Origin: Muribaculaceae bacterium
GTDB taxonomy: Bacteria > Bacteroidota > Bacteroidia > Bacteroidales > Muribaculaceae
Assembly (NCBI GenBank): GCA_022510465.1
Contig: JAFLTJ010000010.1
Span: forward strand, 1 to 44,836
Length of the DNA: 44,836 nt
Reading direction: 5' to 3'
The notes beneath the pieces were generated by a model. That model was not told the DNA's origin, made no database searches, and saw nothing but the letters and a program-made list of their open reading frames with translations. A program made the position numbers and the translations under genes. This document shows, piece by piece, positions 32,649-42,264 of the stretch (its first letter is position 1; each line of letters starts with the position of its first letter).

Positions 32649-34994
32649 TCAGGCTTTTTTGCCGGTTGTTGAACGGCGAGTAGTGGTTTTACGAGCTTTG
32701 GGCTGTTGTGTGTCAATAAGTTCAAGACATTGACCGAGAGTAAGTTCTGCTGGATTTGTAACGCTTTTGGGTATCTTGTAATTTTTCTTTTTATAAGCGA
32801 TATACACTCCATAACGGCCGTTAAGAATCTGCATATCAGGGTCTTCGTCGAATGTTTTTACAACTTTTTTGGCCTCGGCATCGCGCTTTGCAATGATTAG
32901 TTCCCGTGCCTCGTCGAGCGTTATCTCCATGGGAGACAATGTTTTGGGTATAGACGCAAACATGTTGTCGAAACGAACGTATGGGCCAAACCGACCCACT
33001 GCGACCGATACCTCTTTGCCATCAATCTCGCCAAGAACACGTGGTAGCTCAAACAGCTTTAGGGCCTCCTCCAATGTGATGTCAAACACCGACTGGTCGT
33101 GTCTCAGCGAAGCAAATCTCGGCTTGACGTCGTTCTCGCCCGAGCCAATCTGTACTATGGGGCCAAATCGGCCTATTTTTACCGAAACAGGCTCGCCACT
33201 GGCGGGGTCGGTTCCAAGCATACGTTCCCCGACTTTGTGCTCAAGACGTATTTCGGTGGCTTTGTCCACTGCCGGATGAAACAGTTCGTAAAATTCCTCT
33301 ATGCGGCTGCTCCAGTTGCTTTGACCCTGTGCAATCAAGTCAAACTTAGCCTCCATTTCGGCCGTGAAATTATAGTCAAGAATATCGGGGAAGTGTTCTG
33401 TCAGGAAGTCATTTACAATTATACCTATATCTGTGGGAATCAGTTTCCCTTTGTCGGCACCAACGTTTTCGCTTTTTGTGCTTTTTGAAATCTTCCCGTT
33501 GGCGAGTGTCAGAATCTGATATTTACGTTTTTCACCCGGTTTGTCGCCTTTCTCTACATACTCTCGTTGCTGGATTGTAGAGATAGTTGGCGCGTAGGTT
33601 GAAGGGCGGCCGATTCCCAGCTCTTCCATCTTCTTGACGAGCGAGGCCTCGGTATATCGTGCAGGTGCCAGGGTGAAACGTTGGGTCGCGGTTACATCAA
33701 TCTGTGTAAGTGTCTCGCCAACGGTTGTGTGTGGCAGCATGGAAGCGGTGTCGCTATCCTGCTCGTCATCATTACCTTCAAGATATACTTTGAGGAATCC
33801 GTCATGCTTAATTACTTCTCCCTGAGCTGTAAAATGGAAATCATCATTGCCGGTGGCCGGATGTATGTCGACGGTTGTTTTCTCAATAACAGCATCGGCC
33901 ATCTGGGAAGCGATAGTCCGTTTCCAGATGAGGTCATACAACCGCTTCTCCTGTGATGTCCCGTCAATGCTGTGGCGGTCGATATACGTTGGGCGGATGG
34001 CCTCGTGGGCCTCCTGAGCGCCCATCGATTTGGTTTGATATTTGCGCACTTTCAAGTATTCCTCGCCGTGGGTATTGACAATCTCGGCTTTGATTGTGTT
34101 GATGGCAAGCGAAGAAAGATTAAGCGAGTCGGTTCGCATATAGGTGATATATCCGCTCTCGTATAGCCTTTGAGCTACCATCATCGTCTGTGATACCGAA
34201 AATCCCAGTTTGCGTGAAGCCTCTTGTTGAAGTGTTGAAGTGGTGAATGGAGGCGCAGGGGATTTCTTCAACGGCTTGACATTGATGTCGGTAATCTTGA
34301 AGGTTGCATCCTTGCATTTTTGCAGCAATGTCATGGCTGCATTTTCATCAGGAAGCCGTTTGGATAACTCGGCGCGTATGGTTCGCCCTGCCTCAGGCTC
34401 GGTGAAGTGTGCGGTTACTCGGTAATATGGCTCGGGCTTGAAGTTTTTAACCTCGTTTTCGCGCTCAACAATCAATCTGACGGCTACTGACTGCACGCGG
34501 CCGGCAGATAGCGCTGGTTTAATCTTACGCCATAAAACCGGCGACAATTCAAACCCTACAATGCGGTCAAGCACTCTTCGGGCCTGCTGAGCGTCAACGC
34601 GATTCATGTCGATGTGTCGCGGTTGGCTGATTGCATTGAGTATGGCTTCCTTGGTGATTTCGTGGAACACGATACGACGGGTGTTTTCCGTATTTAGCCC
34701 CAGAACCTGGGCAAGATGCCATGCAATGGCTTCCCCTTCGCGGTCCTCATCGGAAGCGAGCCACACAACCTCGGCCTCCTTGGCGGCTTTCTTTAAATTC
34801 TTGACAAGTTCCTTTTTGTCGGCCGGTATCTCGTATATTGGCTGAAAGTCATGCTCTTTGTCTATGCTGAGGTCTTTTTTGCGCAGGTCGCGAATATGAC
34901 CGTAGCTCGACATGACTTTGTAGTCTTTCCCTAAAAATTTTTCAATTGTTTTTGCCTTGGCAGGCGACTCAACAATCACAAGGTTTTTCACCAT
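32649..34994 (-). CDS. topA: DNA topoisomerase I (781 aa)
   Basis: This type IA enzyme relaxes negative supercoils. The Toprim domain has ESPAKAKTIEKFLG (E9) and SDEDREGEAIAWHL (D82, D84, E86). The active-site motif GYITYMRTDSLNLS carries the catalytic tyrosine Y285. Instead of C-terminal zinc fingers it has several glycine/Phe-rich C-terminal repeats (GRFGPIVQIG, GRFGPYVRFD, GRYGVYIAYK, from about residue 595). A basic Lys/Arg/Thr tail follows (KARKTTTRRSTTGKKA), as is usual in Bacteroidetes. It is the first gene of the topA to recG cluster. Confidence 0.96.
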   Translation of the reverse strand: MVKNLVIVESPAKAKTIEKFLGKDYKVMSSYGHIRDLRKKDLSIDKEHDFQPIYEIPADKKELVKNLKKAAKEAEVVWLASDEDREGEAIAWHLAQVLGLNTENTRRIVFHEITKEAILNAISQPRHIDMNRVDAQQARRVLDRIVGFELSPVLWRKIKPALSAGRVQSVAVRLIVERENEVKNFKPEPYYRVTAHFTEPEAGRTIRAELSKRLPDENAAMTLLQKCKDATFKITDINVKPLKKSPAPPFTTSTLQQEASRKLGFSVSQTMMVAQRLYESGYITYMRTDSLNLSSLAINTIKAEIVNTHGEEYLKVRKYQTKSMGAQEAHEAIRPTYIDRHSIDGTSQEKRLYDLIWKRTIASQMADAVIEKTTVDIHPATGNDDFHFTAQGEVIKHDGFLKVYLEGNDDEQDSDTASMLPHTTVGETLTQIDVTATQRFTLAPARYTEASLVKKMEELGIGRPSTYAPTISTIQQREYVEKGDKPGEKRKYQILTLANGKISKSTKSENVGADKGKLIPTDIGIIVNDFLTEHFPDILDYNFTAEMEAKFDLIAQGQSNWSSRIEEFYELFHPAVDKATEIRLEHKVGERMLGTDPASGEPVSVKIGRFGPIVQIGSGENDVKPRFASLRHDQSVFDITLEEALKLFELPRVLGEIDGKEVSVAVGRFGPYVRFDNMFASIPKTLSPMEITLDEARELIIAKRDAEAKKVVKTFDEDPDMQILNGRYGVYIAYKKKNYKIPKSVTNPAELTLGQCLELIDTQQPKARKTTTRRSTTGKKA

Positions 34995-35022
34995 GATATG
35001 TGCTATTTTGTTTTTCAGGGTG

Positions 35023-35030
35023 CAAAATTA
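35023..35030 (-). promoter_or_regulatory. -7 box of the topA cluster
   Basis: On the minus strand TAATTTTG lies 28 bases upstream of the topA ATG. No normally spaced -33 TTTG is evident. Confidence 0.6.
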
Positions 35031-35116
35031 GAAAAGAAATCTAACAATATGTATCTTTTTGCTACTTTTTTTGATGTAAGAGACTCGCAGAGGGCTGTAT
35101 GAAAGATTTTAATTTG

Positions 35117-35124
35117 TACTTTTG
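35117..35124 (+). promoter_or_regulatory. -7 box of the DUF695-like gene, deciding its start
   Basis: TACTTTTG matches the consensus. It lies downstream of the first in-frame ATG (35099) and 13 bases before the second (35138), so the second ATG is the likely start. Confidence 0.6.
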
Positions 35125-35137
35125 TAAAAAAATAGGA

Positions 35138-35575
35138 ATGAGAAAACGAGACGGAGAATGGTGGACCTCACCAAACGAAAGTGACCTCGGCAGGTTGATT
35201 ATGGTAACCGGCCGTCGGGATGTTGAAAAGTTTCGCAATAATCCGCGTTTCAATATCCGTGTTGAGGTATCCTGGGAATATGACGGGAATGCTTCCGGTA
35301 TGCCCGATTTTGAAACTTCGACATTGATGGAGCAGACTCAGGAAGCGATAGAAAATGTGCTTGAAAAGGACCCGATTGCGGTGTTAACCGGTGTGTACAC
35401 GGGTGATAATCGGCGCGACTGGATTTTCTATACGCTCAGTACACATATATTTGGCAAGAAGATTAATGAAGCCTTGGCCGACTTTCCTCTTTTGCCGCTG
35501 AAAATATACTGTGAAAACGACCCTGACTGGGCCGAGTATGACGAAATGGCGGCTGCCGAAATCAAATTTGACTGA
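35138..35575 (+). CDS. DUF695-like small protein (145 aa)
   Basis: This soluble protein has neither signal peptide nor membrane helix. The N-terminal WWTSPNESDLGRLIMVTGRRD and the central VLTGVYTGDNRRDWIFYTLS resemble the DUF695 group, whose function is not known. It is acidic toward the C-terminus (YCENDPDWAEYDEMAAAEIKFD). The in-frame ATG 13 codons earlier lies upstream of the -7 box, so MRKRDGEWW is taken as the start. It converges with the MlaF-like gene, leaving eight bases between stops, and is a single-gene unit. Confidence 0.7.
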   Translation: MRKRDGEWWTSPNESDLGRLIMVTGRRDVEKFRNNPRFNIRVEVSWEYDGNASGMPDFETSTLMEQTQEAIENVLEKDPIAVLTGVYTGDNRRDWIFYTLSTHIFGKKINEALADFPLLPLKIYCENDPDWAEYDEMAAAEIKFD

Positions 35576-35583
35576 ACGCTGTT

Positions 35584-36351
35584 TTACGGTTGGGTTGACA
35601 GCACGTAACTGCGAACTTTGCGGAAAAGGTCGTTGGCAAAGACGAATTCTTCGAGGGCTTTGTTGTTTGACGTGTATATCTGATTCATGTCTCCAACCCA
35701 CTCTCTATGGCCTTTGTTTATAAAGATGATATTCTCGCCGATACCGAGCACCGAGTTCATGTCGTGGGTGTTGATAACGGTGGTGATGTTGTATTCGCGG
35801 GTAATGTCGTGAAGCAACTCGTCAATAACGATTGATGTGCGCGGGTCAAGTCCCGAGTTGGGCTCGTCGCAGAAAAGGTATTTTGGATTTAAAGCGATTG
35901 CGCGGGCAATGGCGACGCGTTTCTGCATACCGCCGGATATTTCTGAGGGATATTTGTCTCCGGCACCTTTAAGATTGACGCGCTCGAGGCAGAACTGCGC
36001 GCGGTCGCGTATCTCTCCGGCCGACATCGTGGTAAACATTGTCAATGGGAACATTACGTTGCCCAACACGGTTTCAGAGTCAAACAGTGCCGACCCTTGA
36101 AAGAGCATGCCAATCTCCTTTCTCAGCTCCTTTACCTCGTCGGTTTCCATTCTCATAATGTCGCGCCCGTCAAAGAGTATCTGCCCCTGTTCGGGCTTGA
36201 TAAGGCCAACTATCGATTTAAGCAGTACGGTTTTTCCCGAACCGCTCTGACCGATAATCAAGTTCGTTTTCCCGGCAACAAACGTAGCGCTGATGTCGTG
36301 AAGTATGGTTTTGTCGTCAAACGACTTGGTGACATTCTTAACCTCAATCAT
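35584..36351 (-). CDS. mlaF: MlaF-like ABC transporter ATP-binding protein (255 aa)
   Basis: This is the ATPase of an Mla-type phospholipid transporter that keeps outer-membrane lipid asymmetry or moves lipids between membranes. Visible motifs are Walker A GQSGSGKT (34-41), the signature SGGMQKR (139-145), Walker B YLFCDEP (158-164, E163) and the switch histidine in VINTHDM. SGGMQKRVAIARAIA is characteristic of the MlaF subgroup. It overlaps the permease gene by ATGA. A MlaD-type substrate-binding gene is not in this window. Confidence 0.9.
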   Translation of the reverse strand: MIEVKNVTKSFDDKTILHDISATFVAGKTNLIIGQSGSGKTVLLKSIVGLIKPEQGQILFDGRDIMRMETDEVKELRKEIGMLFQGSALFDSETVLGNVMFPLTMFTTMSAGEIRDRAQFCLERVNLKGAGDKYPSEISGGMQKRVAIARAIALNPKYLFCDEPNSGLDPRTSIVIDELLHDITREYNITTVINTHDMNSVLGIGENIIFINKGHREWVGDMNQIYTSNNKALEEFVFANDLFRKVRSYVLSTQP

Positions 36352-37097
36352 TGCAGCAATAGTTTAGTCAGTAATACATCAAGGAGCAGAATCATAATGC
36401 TGCTTGTCACGACCGCATTGGTACTTGCCTTTCCAACCTCGAGCGCTCCGCCTTTAACGTAGTAACCGTTGAACGAGGCAACCGAGCTGATTACCACCGA
36501 GAAGAAGAGTGACTTAATCAACCCATACCACACATACCATTCGTTGAAAAAGGCCTGAAGACCGTATGTGTAGCGCGAAACGGTTATAATATCGGTGAAA
36601 AATGCAACAAAGAAGCCTCCCAAAAGTGTGGTTGCCATACAGAACGCGGCCAGCACGGGCATGAACAACAAAAAGCCTATAACTTTGGGTAAAACCAGGA
36701 AATTGGCCGAATTGACCCCCATAATTTCAAGAGCGTCAATCTGCTCGGTAACTCTCATTGTGCCAATCTCGGATGCAATGTTTGAGCCCACTTTCCCGGC
36801 AAGAATCAGGCAGAGAATAGAGTTGCTGAACTCGAGCAATACGATGTCGCGGGTGGCAAGACCCACTGAATAGGCCGGTATAAGTGGCGAGCTGATGTTT
36901 AGCTGCATCTGAATGGCGATAACGGCTCCTATAAACACCGATATGACCATTACCAGCGGTATCGAGTCAACTCCGAGCTTGGAAATCTCAAAAAATGTTC
37001 GTTGAAAAAATTGTCGCCACTTATCGGGAACGCTACACACCCGTTTCATAAACAGGCAGTATTTACCGAAAGTTGCTATCGAGTTGGATATTACCAT
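36348..37097 (-). CDS. mlaE: MlaE-like ABC transporter permease (249 aa)
   Basis: This is the permease partner of the MlaF-like ATPase, with about five to six hydrophobic segments. The MlaE-family stretch LAGKVGSNIASEIGTMRVTEQIDALEIMGVN is the coupling region of this family. The open frame begins at 37139, but the -7 box at 37127-37134 lies inside that extension. The ATG at 37097 (MVISNSIATFGKY) is therefore taken as the start. Confidence 0.9.
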   Translation of the reverse strand: MVISNSIATFGKYCLFMKRVCSVPDKWRQFFQRTFFEISKLGVDSIPLVMVISVFIGAVIAIQMQLNISSPLIPAYSVGLATRDIVLLEFSNSILCLILAGKVGSNIASEIGTMRVTEQIDALEIMGVNSANFLVLPKVIGFLLFMPVLAAFCMATTLLGGFFVAFFTDIITVSRYTYGLQAFFNEWYVWYGLIKSLFFSVVISSVASFNGYYVKGGALEVGKASTNAVVTSSIMILLLDVLLTKLLLQ

Positions 37098-37126
37098 TTT
37101 CTTTGGGTTGGATGAATATTTGGTGG

Positions 37127-37134
37127 CAAAATTA
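37127..37134 (-). promoter_or_regulatory. -7 box of the mlaE-mlaF operon
   Basis: On the minus strand TAATTTTG lies 29 bases upstream of the ATG at 37097. It overlaps the longer possible reading frame and so helps decide the start. Confidence 0.55.
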
Positions 37135-37209
37135 CACAAAAAGTTGTATCTTTTGACCTAAACATGGCGGTTTTTACCATTTATGACATATTTATGGAAC
37201 AAAAGGCCA

Positions 37210-39603
37210 TTAAAAGATTAACAAAGCCAGGTTATAGGCTCCGTAAGCTACAATCCACGCAACGGCTGTGTTGTAGACAACAGAAAATATACCGTAGCCC
37301 CAGCTCCCTGTTTCACGAATAATAGCGGTCAATGTAGCTATACAGGGGCAGAACAGAAGAATGAATATCATAAACGACAGGGCTGTAGCGGCATCAAAAT
37401 CGGGCCGGCCTGTTATTGGTGAGGGCTGACTCAGTTTGGTAGACAGCGTTGACTCTGAGACTGTTTCGTCTCCGGCATACAGCACACCCAGCGTTGAAAC
37501 TACAATCTCCTTGGCCGGAACGCCGGCTAAAGCGGCAACCGAGGCTTTCCAGCTGAATCCAAGCGGCTCCAGGGCTGGTGATATGGCTTTCCCTATCATC
37601 TGAAGGTATGAGTCGTGAGCCGGGTCAATCTGAGTTGTCTCGATGTAGCCTGAAGATTCTTCGTCGTGTCGTGGAAAGTAGTTTAGAGCCCACACGATTA
37701 TACTTGCCACGAGAATTAATCCGCCCATTTTTCGCAGATATTGCTCACCTTTGCTCCAGGTGTGTCTTACCATCGCTTTCAGAGTTGGAATTCGATAGGG
37801 GGGCAATTCCATAACAAATGGGGTATCGTCGGCTTTGAAGAAAAAGCGCCTCAGAAGTCGGGCGGTAATTATGGCGACTACCACTCCAAGTACGTATATC
37901 CCTAAAAATACGGCCGGTGCACACTTGGGGAAGAATGTCCCTACAAGCAGAACATAGATAGGCACGCGCGCCGAGCACGACATAAACGGGTTAATCAAAA
38001 TTGTGATTATGCGGGAACTGCGACTTTCGATTGACCTTGAGGCGATTATGGCAGGAACATTGCACCCGAATCCCATTATGAGCGGGATAAAGGACTTGCC
38101 GTGAAGACCTATCCGGTGCATCAGTTTATCCATTATGAATGCCGCTCGGGCCATGTAACCCGAATCTTCCATAAAGGAGATACAGAAATAGAGTATCAGA
38201 ATATTTGGCAGAAACACTATCACACCACCAACTCCACCTATCACACCGTCGACAATCATGTCTTTGACCGGTCCGGCCGGTAAAACGGAGTCAACGGTCG
38301 AGCCCAGCCACGTGACGATATTCTCAATCCATGTCATCGGGTAACTTCCTATGGTGAATGTCAACCAGAAAATAGTGAACATCAGGGCTATAAATATCGG
38401 AAATCCGAGAGCACGGTTGGTGACAAGCGAGTCTATCGTATGGGTAAGCGCCGACTTTTCGGGATTTTTTGACGGCGTAAGAGTTTCGGCAAGAGCGCCG
38501 GCGATAAAACCGTATTTTTCGTTGGCAATGGCAGCGGTAACGTCATCGTCGCCCAGCATATTGTCAATCTGGCTCCTTTGAGAGTCTCTTATGCTGAAAA
38601 TATGGTCCCTTTGGGGTGAGTGTCTGAACATTTTTTCAACCTCCGAGTCTCGTTCAAGAAGTTTGATGGCGAGGTATCGCGGAGAGAAATGAGGTGCGAT
38701 AGACGGGTCGGCCTTGATGGCGTCTTTTACGGCCTGTACGCCCGGCTCGACAAACGGCCCCAGGTTGACATGTATATGTCTGACGGCATTATCCTTGCCT
38801 TCATATACATTGACAATGGTGTCAAACAGCGAATCGACTCCGTCGCCGGTTCGGGCGGTAGTGGGGACTATCGGTACGCCAATCATCTGCCCGAGAGTTT
38901 TGAAATCCAGGATGTTGCCGTTGCGCTCAAACTCGTCGAACATGTTGATGTCGATAACCATCGAGCGGTCCATGTCAATCAGCTCGGTAGTCAGATACAG
39001 GTTGCGTTCAAGGTTGGAGGCGTCGACAACGTTGACAATCACATCAGGAGTCTCGGTTTTGAGGTACCGGCGAACATACAACTCCTCGGGCGAATATCCG
39101 GCCAGGGAATAAGTGCCTGGCAGGTCAACGATGTTGAACGTGTAGTCACCTCGTTTAAAGGTTCCCTTTTTGGCGTCTACTGTAACTCCGCTATAATTGC
39201 CAACGTGCTCGCTTGCGCCCGATGCTACGTTGAACAATGATGTTTTTCCGCAGTTGGGATTGCCTATGAGGGCTACATTTATGACCTTTGAATCCTTTTC
39301 GGCGCGCAGCCTGTCACCAAGATAATATTCGTCGGTTTCAACCTCGGCCACTTTTCGCGGCTCGGGGTTATGGGCATCATCAACGGCAACAATTTCCACT
39401 AAGGCAGCCTCGCTGCGACGCAAAGACACCTCATAGTCCATCAATTTATATTTAATAGGGTCATGCAACGGAGCGTCAAGAACCACGTCAACAACGCGCC
39501 CTTTGATAAACCCCATTTCAATCATCCTCTTTCGGAACGCTCCATGTCCAAGGATTTTTACCACAACACCGGTCTGCCCCGGATTTAGTTCTGATAATCT
39601 CAT
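37210..39603 (-). CDS. feoB: Fused FeoA-FeoB ferrous iron transporter (797 aa)
   Basis: Residues 1-72 are an SH3-like FeoA domain (MRLSELNPGQTGVVVKILGH...). A linker leads to the FeoB G domain with G1 GNPNCGKT (114-121), G3 DLPG (160-163) and G4 NMFD (220-223). The membrane part follows, with two gate repeats (GKSFIPLIMGFGCNVPAI and the later VAALAGVPAKEIVVSTLGVLYAG). It imports Fe2+ across the inner membrane under anoxic conditions. FeoA-FeoB fusion is common in Bacteroidetes. No separate feoA or feoC is seen. The MFS efflux gene ends 47 bases upstream on the same strand, with no clear promoter between. Confidence 0.95.
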   Translation of the reverse strand: MRLSELNPGQTGVVVKILGHGAFRKRMIEMGFIKGRVVDVVLDAPLHDPIKYKLMDYEVSLRRSEAALVEIVAVDDAHNPEPRKVAEVETDEYYLGDRLRAEKDSKVINVALIGNPNCGKTSLFNVASGASEHVGNYSGVTVDAKKGTFKRGDYTFNIVDLPGTYSLAGYSPEELYVRRYLKTETPDVIVNVVDASNLERNLYLTTELIDMDRSMVIDINMFDEFERNGNILDFKTLGQMIGVPIVPTTARTGDGVDSLFDTIVNVYEGKDNAVRHIHVNLGPFVEPGVQAVKDAIKADPSIAPHFSPRYLAIKLLERDSEVEKMFRHSPQRDHIFSIRDSQRSQIDNMLGDDDVTAAIANEKYGFIAGALAETLTPSKNPEKSALTHTIDSLVTNRALGFPIFIALMFTIFWLTFTIGSYPMTWIENIVTWLGSTVDSVLPAGPVKDMIVDGVIGGVGGVIVFLPNILILYFCISFMEDSGYMARAAFIMDKLMHRIGLHGKSFIPLIMGFGCNVPAIIASRSIESRSSRIITILINPFMSCSARVPIYVLLVGTFFPKCAPAVFLGIYVLGVVVAIITARLLRRFFFKADDTPFVMELPPYRIPTLKAMVRHTWSKGEQYLRKMGGLILVASIIVWALNYFPRHDEESSGYIETTQIDPAHDSYLQMIGKAISPALEPLGFSWKASVAALAGVPAKEIVVSTLGVLYAGDETVSESTLSTKLSQPSPITGRPDFDAATALSFMIFILLFCPCIATLTAIIRETGSWGYGIFSVVYNTAVAWIVAYGAYNLALLIF

Positions 39604-39650
39604 AAAAGCGGCCGCCTGTTATCCTATCTCTTAATGATTCATTATTCTTA

Positions 39651-41225
39651 TTACTTAATATTAACGTAACCCGTGCGCAAATATTGTGCAAGACATTTCC
39701 ATCTTCCGGGATATGGCGTGAATGAGATAAGAATTATAATAATGGATGTGATGGCAACAATTAAAAGCCAACCGTAAATTTCTTTCATCGCCACGACCAT
39801 TGAATGTCCTGTTACCATTACCATCAAGTCCTGCAAAGGAATATGTTCAACCGAGGTGGTATCTGTAATTCCGGAACTGAAGAATGCAAAGTTTCGTTGC
39901 AAAACATGACGCAGGAACTCACCGATAATTGCCGGCCCCAACGTTGCTCCCATAACAGCACCGGTAAAACCATTGATAGATACAGCCTGTGGAAATATCT
40001 CGAATGGCAAACCGCTCTGCACAATAGACGTCAGGAATACAATGGAAATAATGACTGACGCAGCTCCACGGAAAAATAACGGTACAAACAATGCCTCTTT
40101 TTCGATTCCGTAATCAATAAAGAGATAGAACCACGCCAAATATATGGTTGCCAAAGCAAAGGCTATCAACGCCATTGTTTTGTAGTTCCATTTGAGTTTG
40201 GCAAAAGTCAGGAAGGTAAAACTGCATCCGGCTAAAATGCCGACCATAACGTACCAATTCAAATCAATCAGATTAGTCTCGTCAAAACCGAGGATATGCT
40301 CGGCGTAACTATGTTCAAAAACGTGTTCGGTGGCAAGCAGTGTAAAGAATACGAGATAAACCGCCGTGGCTCGCCATACGGCTTTATTCTTCCATGCCTG
40401 AAAAGAAATATATGGATTTTTCAGGAATGTAGCACGCCACAGGAGTAACGCGATACAAGCCAAAGCGATGACAGTTGCAACGCAGATTTCGTTTGATTCC
40501 CACCAATCAAAATAATTGCCATAGACGCATACAAACGTAAAACAAAGCATAAAACCGGCCCAAAGGATGCTCCCGAGCCAGTCAATTCCCTTAAGAGGAA
40601 TGAACATCGGTCCTCTAACAGGTTTTAAAAGGAGCAACACAAGGAGCATCATCAATGCCAACAGAGCAACCATAATAAGCTGCATATTCTCCCATACAGA
40701 GAAGAACGCGGTGTATATCGTGAATATCCCACTCAGTTGTATCACAGTGTCGACTACCAAATATACATAACAGAAAAATACCGACATATCGCGAACGGGA
40801 GTAAGCCATAACTGGATGGTCGAATTGCAGGCCAGAGTTGCTTGCATTCTGAACCATCCTGCTACAAGACAGGTCAATACGAGAACAGGTACTGATGTGG
40901 TCTGAACGCATATAATATTGGCAAGTATGAGTATTGTTCCGCAAACCAATAGTTGAGTCCGGGTTGAAAATCGGAATTTTATGCGGAACATTACGGCAAA
41001 ATTGACCGCCATACCGATGAGCGAAGCATAACCGGCCATCAGGATGTCCTGCTGCATTAGGGCGGTGGTGCCGACCATATTTGAGGCGGCAGCCATATAA
41101 ATACCCCCTGAGAACTGAATGATTAAAACAAACAGGATGAAAAGCCATGGCTTAACTCCACGTGGTATCCATTTGACAACATCAGGGATATCAAATGGCC
41201 CGGGATTGTTGCTCCAGTCACTCAT
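39651..41225 (-). CDS. MFS efflux transporter, EmrB/DHA2-like (524 aa)
   Basis: This polytopic protein has about 12-14 hydrophobic helices. Its length and its place after HlyD- and TolC-type genes match the drug:H+ antiporter-2 (EmrB) type of inner-membrane pump. Some classic sequence motifs of that family are not obvious, so it is divergent. Substrates may be drugs, bile salts, fatty acids or other toxic compounds. The start overlaps the end of the HlyD-type gene by eight bases. Confidence 0.83.
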   Translation of the reverse strand: MSDWSNNPGPFDIPDVVKWIPRGVKPWLFILFVLIIQFSGGIYMAAASNMVGTTALMQQDILMAGYASLIGMAVNFAVMFRIKFRFSTRTQLLVCGTILILANIICVQTTSVPVLVLTCLVAGWFRMQATLACNSTIQLWLTPVRDMSVFFCYVYLVVDTVIQLSGIFTIYTAFFSVWENMQLIMVALLALMMLLVLLLLKPVRGPMFIPLKGIDWLGSILWAGFMLCFTFVCVYGNYFDWWESNEICVATVIALACIALLLWRATFLKNPYISFQAWKNKAVWRATAVYLVFFTLLATEHVFEHSYAEHILGFDETNLIDLNWYVMVGILAGCSFTFLTFAKLKWNYKTMALIAFALATIYLAWFYLFIDYGIEKEALFVPLFFRGAASVIISIVFLTSIVQSGLPFEIFPQAVSINGFTGAVMGATLGPAIIGEFLRHVLQRNFAFFSSGITDTTSVEHIPLQDLMVMVTGHSMVVAMKEIYGWLLIVAITSIIIILISFTPYPGRWKCLAQYLRTGYVNIK

Positions 41226-42264
41226 TTACTCGGTATTTTACAAGACATTCCACATTCATTCCCGCTCTCAATAGCCCTATTTCTTCGGGAGAATTGTTTT
41301 TAGTGAAGTCGATTCTTATGGGGATTCTTTGGCGTACTTTTACAAAGTTTCCGGCCGAATTATCCTGGGGCAAGATGGAAAGCGCAGCGCCGGTGGCTGT
41401 TGAAATAGATTTTACCACGCCCTCAAATTTTACATTCGGGATGGCATCGACTGTAATCTCCACCACATTTCCGGGTTGGATATGCTTAAGCTGGGTTTCC
41501 TTATAATTGGCGTTGACCCATACATCGGAAGTGTCGACTAAGTCAAGCAATGTTTGACCGGGCTGTACTAATTGCCCTACTTGAATAGCCTTGCGTGATG
41601 TATAACCGTCGCACGGTGCGGTAATTACCGTATAACTTAGATTTAATTCTGCGGTTTCCAACATTGCTTTTGCCAGGTCAATACCGGCGTCAGATGATGT
41701 CAGTTGCGAACGGCTGACATCGACCACGCTTGAAGCGGCCCGACGCTGACGCTCAAGTGTTTCATATCTTGCCTTTTTTGCTTCGTAATCGGCCTTTGCA
41801 TTATCAAATTGCTGACGAGTGACAGCTTCTTGGTCGAGAAGTGTCTGATAACGTTGAAAATCTCTATATGACTGCTCCATGAACACCCTGGCCTCTTCAA
41901 TAGAAGCTTCGGATACGCCAAGATTGGCCGATGCGGAAGAAACAGTCTTGTCGGTAATGTTTTTACCGGCGAGGGCATTCTGATATTCAGCGTTGGCCTT
42001 GGCAACATTAAGTCGGAGATCCGAATCGTCGATGACGACAAGAGTGTCGCCTTTGCTTACTCTCTCAAACTCTTTAAATCTAATCTCCTTAATATATCCC
42101 TGCACACGGCTGTTGACCGGAACAATCTGTTGTTCTACCTGTGCGTTGTCTGTAAATTCTACGTTGCCCCAATGTACGAAACGGGAGATTATCCATATAG
42201 CGGCTCCGGCGATTATCAGCAGAGTGAGTAATATTGAAATTATATTTTTTGTTTTAGCGTTCAT
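41218..42264 (-). CDS. HlyD/EmrA family periplasmic adaptor (348 aa)
   Basis: One N-terminal membrane helix (about 9-29) is followed by a split lipoyl/barrel-sandwich domain (VNSRVQGYIKEIRFKEFERV and its counterpart YTVITAPCDGYTSRKAIQVG). A long alpha-helical hairpin lies between (about 95-200), then a beta-barrel domain (VWVNANYKETQLKHIQPG, the EmrA/HlyD signature). It bridges the MFS pump to the TolC-type channel. It overlaps the TolC-type gene by ATGA. Confidence 0.92.
   Translation of the reverse strand: MNAKTKNIISILLTLLIIAGAAIWIISRFVHWGNVEFTDNAQVEQQIVPVNSRVQGYIKEIRFKEFERVSKGDTLVVIDDSDLRLNVAKANAEYQNALAGKNITDKTVSSASANLGVSEASIEEARVFMEQSYRDFQRYQTLLDQEAVTRQQFDNAKADYEAKKARYETLERQRRAASSVVDVSRSQLTSSDAGIDLAKAMLETAELNLSYTVITAPCDGYTSRKAIQVGQLVQPGQTLLDLVDTSDVWVNANYKETQLKHIQPGNVVEITVDAIPNVKFEGVVKSISTATGAALSILPQDNSAGNFVKVRQRIPIRIDFTKNNSPEEIGLLRAGMNVECLVKYRVNE

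Noticed and set aside
38620-39240. 206-residue plus-strand ORF inside feoB
   Set aside because: Antisense to the G domain of FeoB. The composition is that of a reverse-strand shadow.
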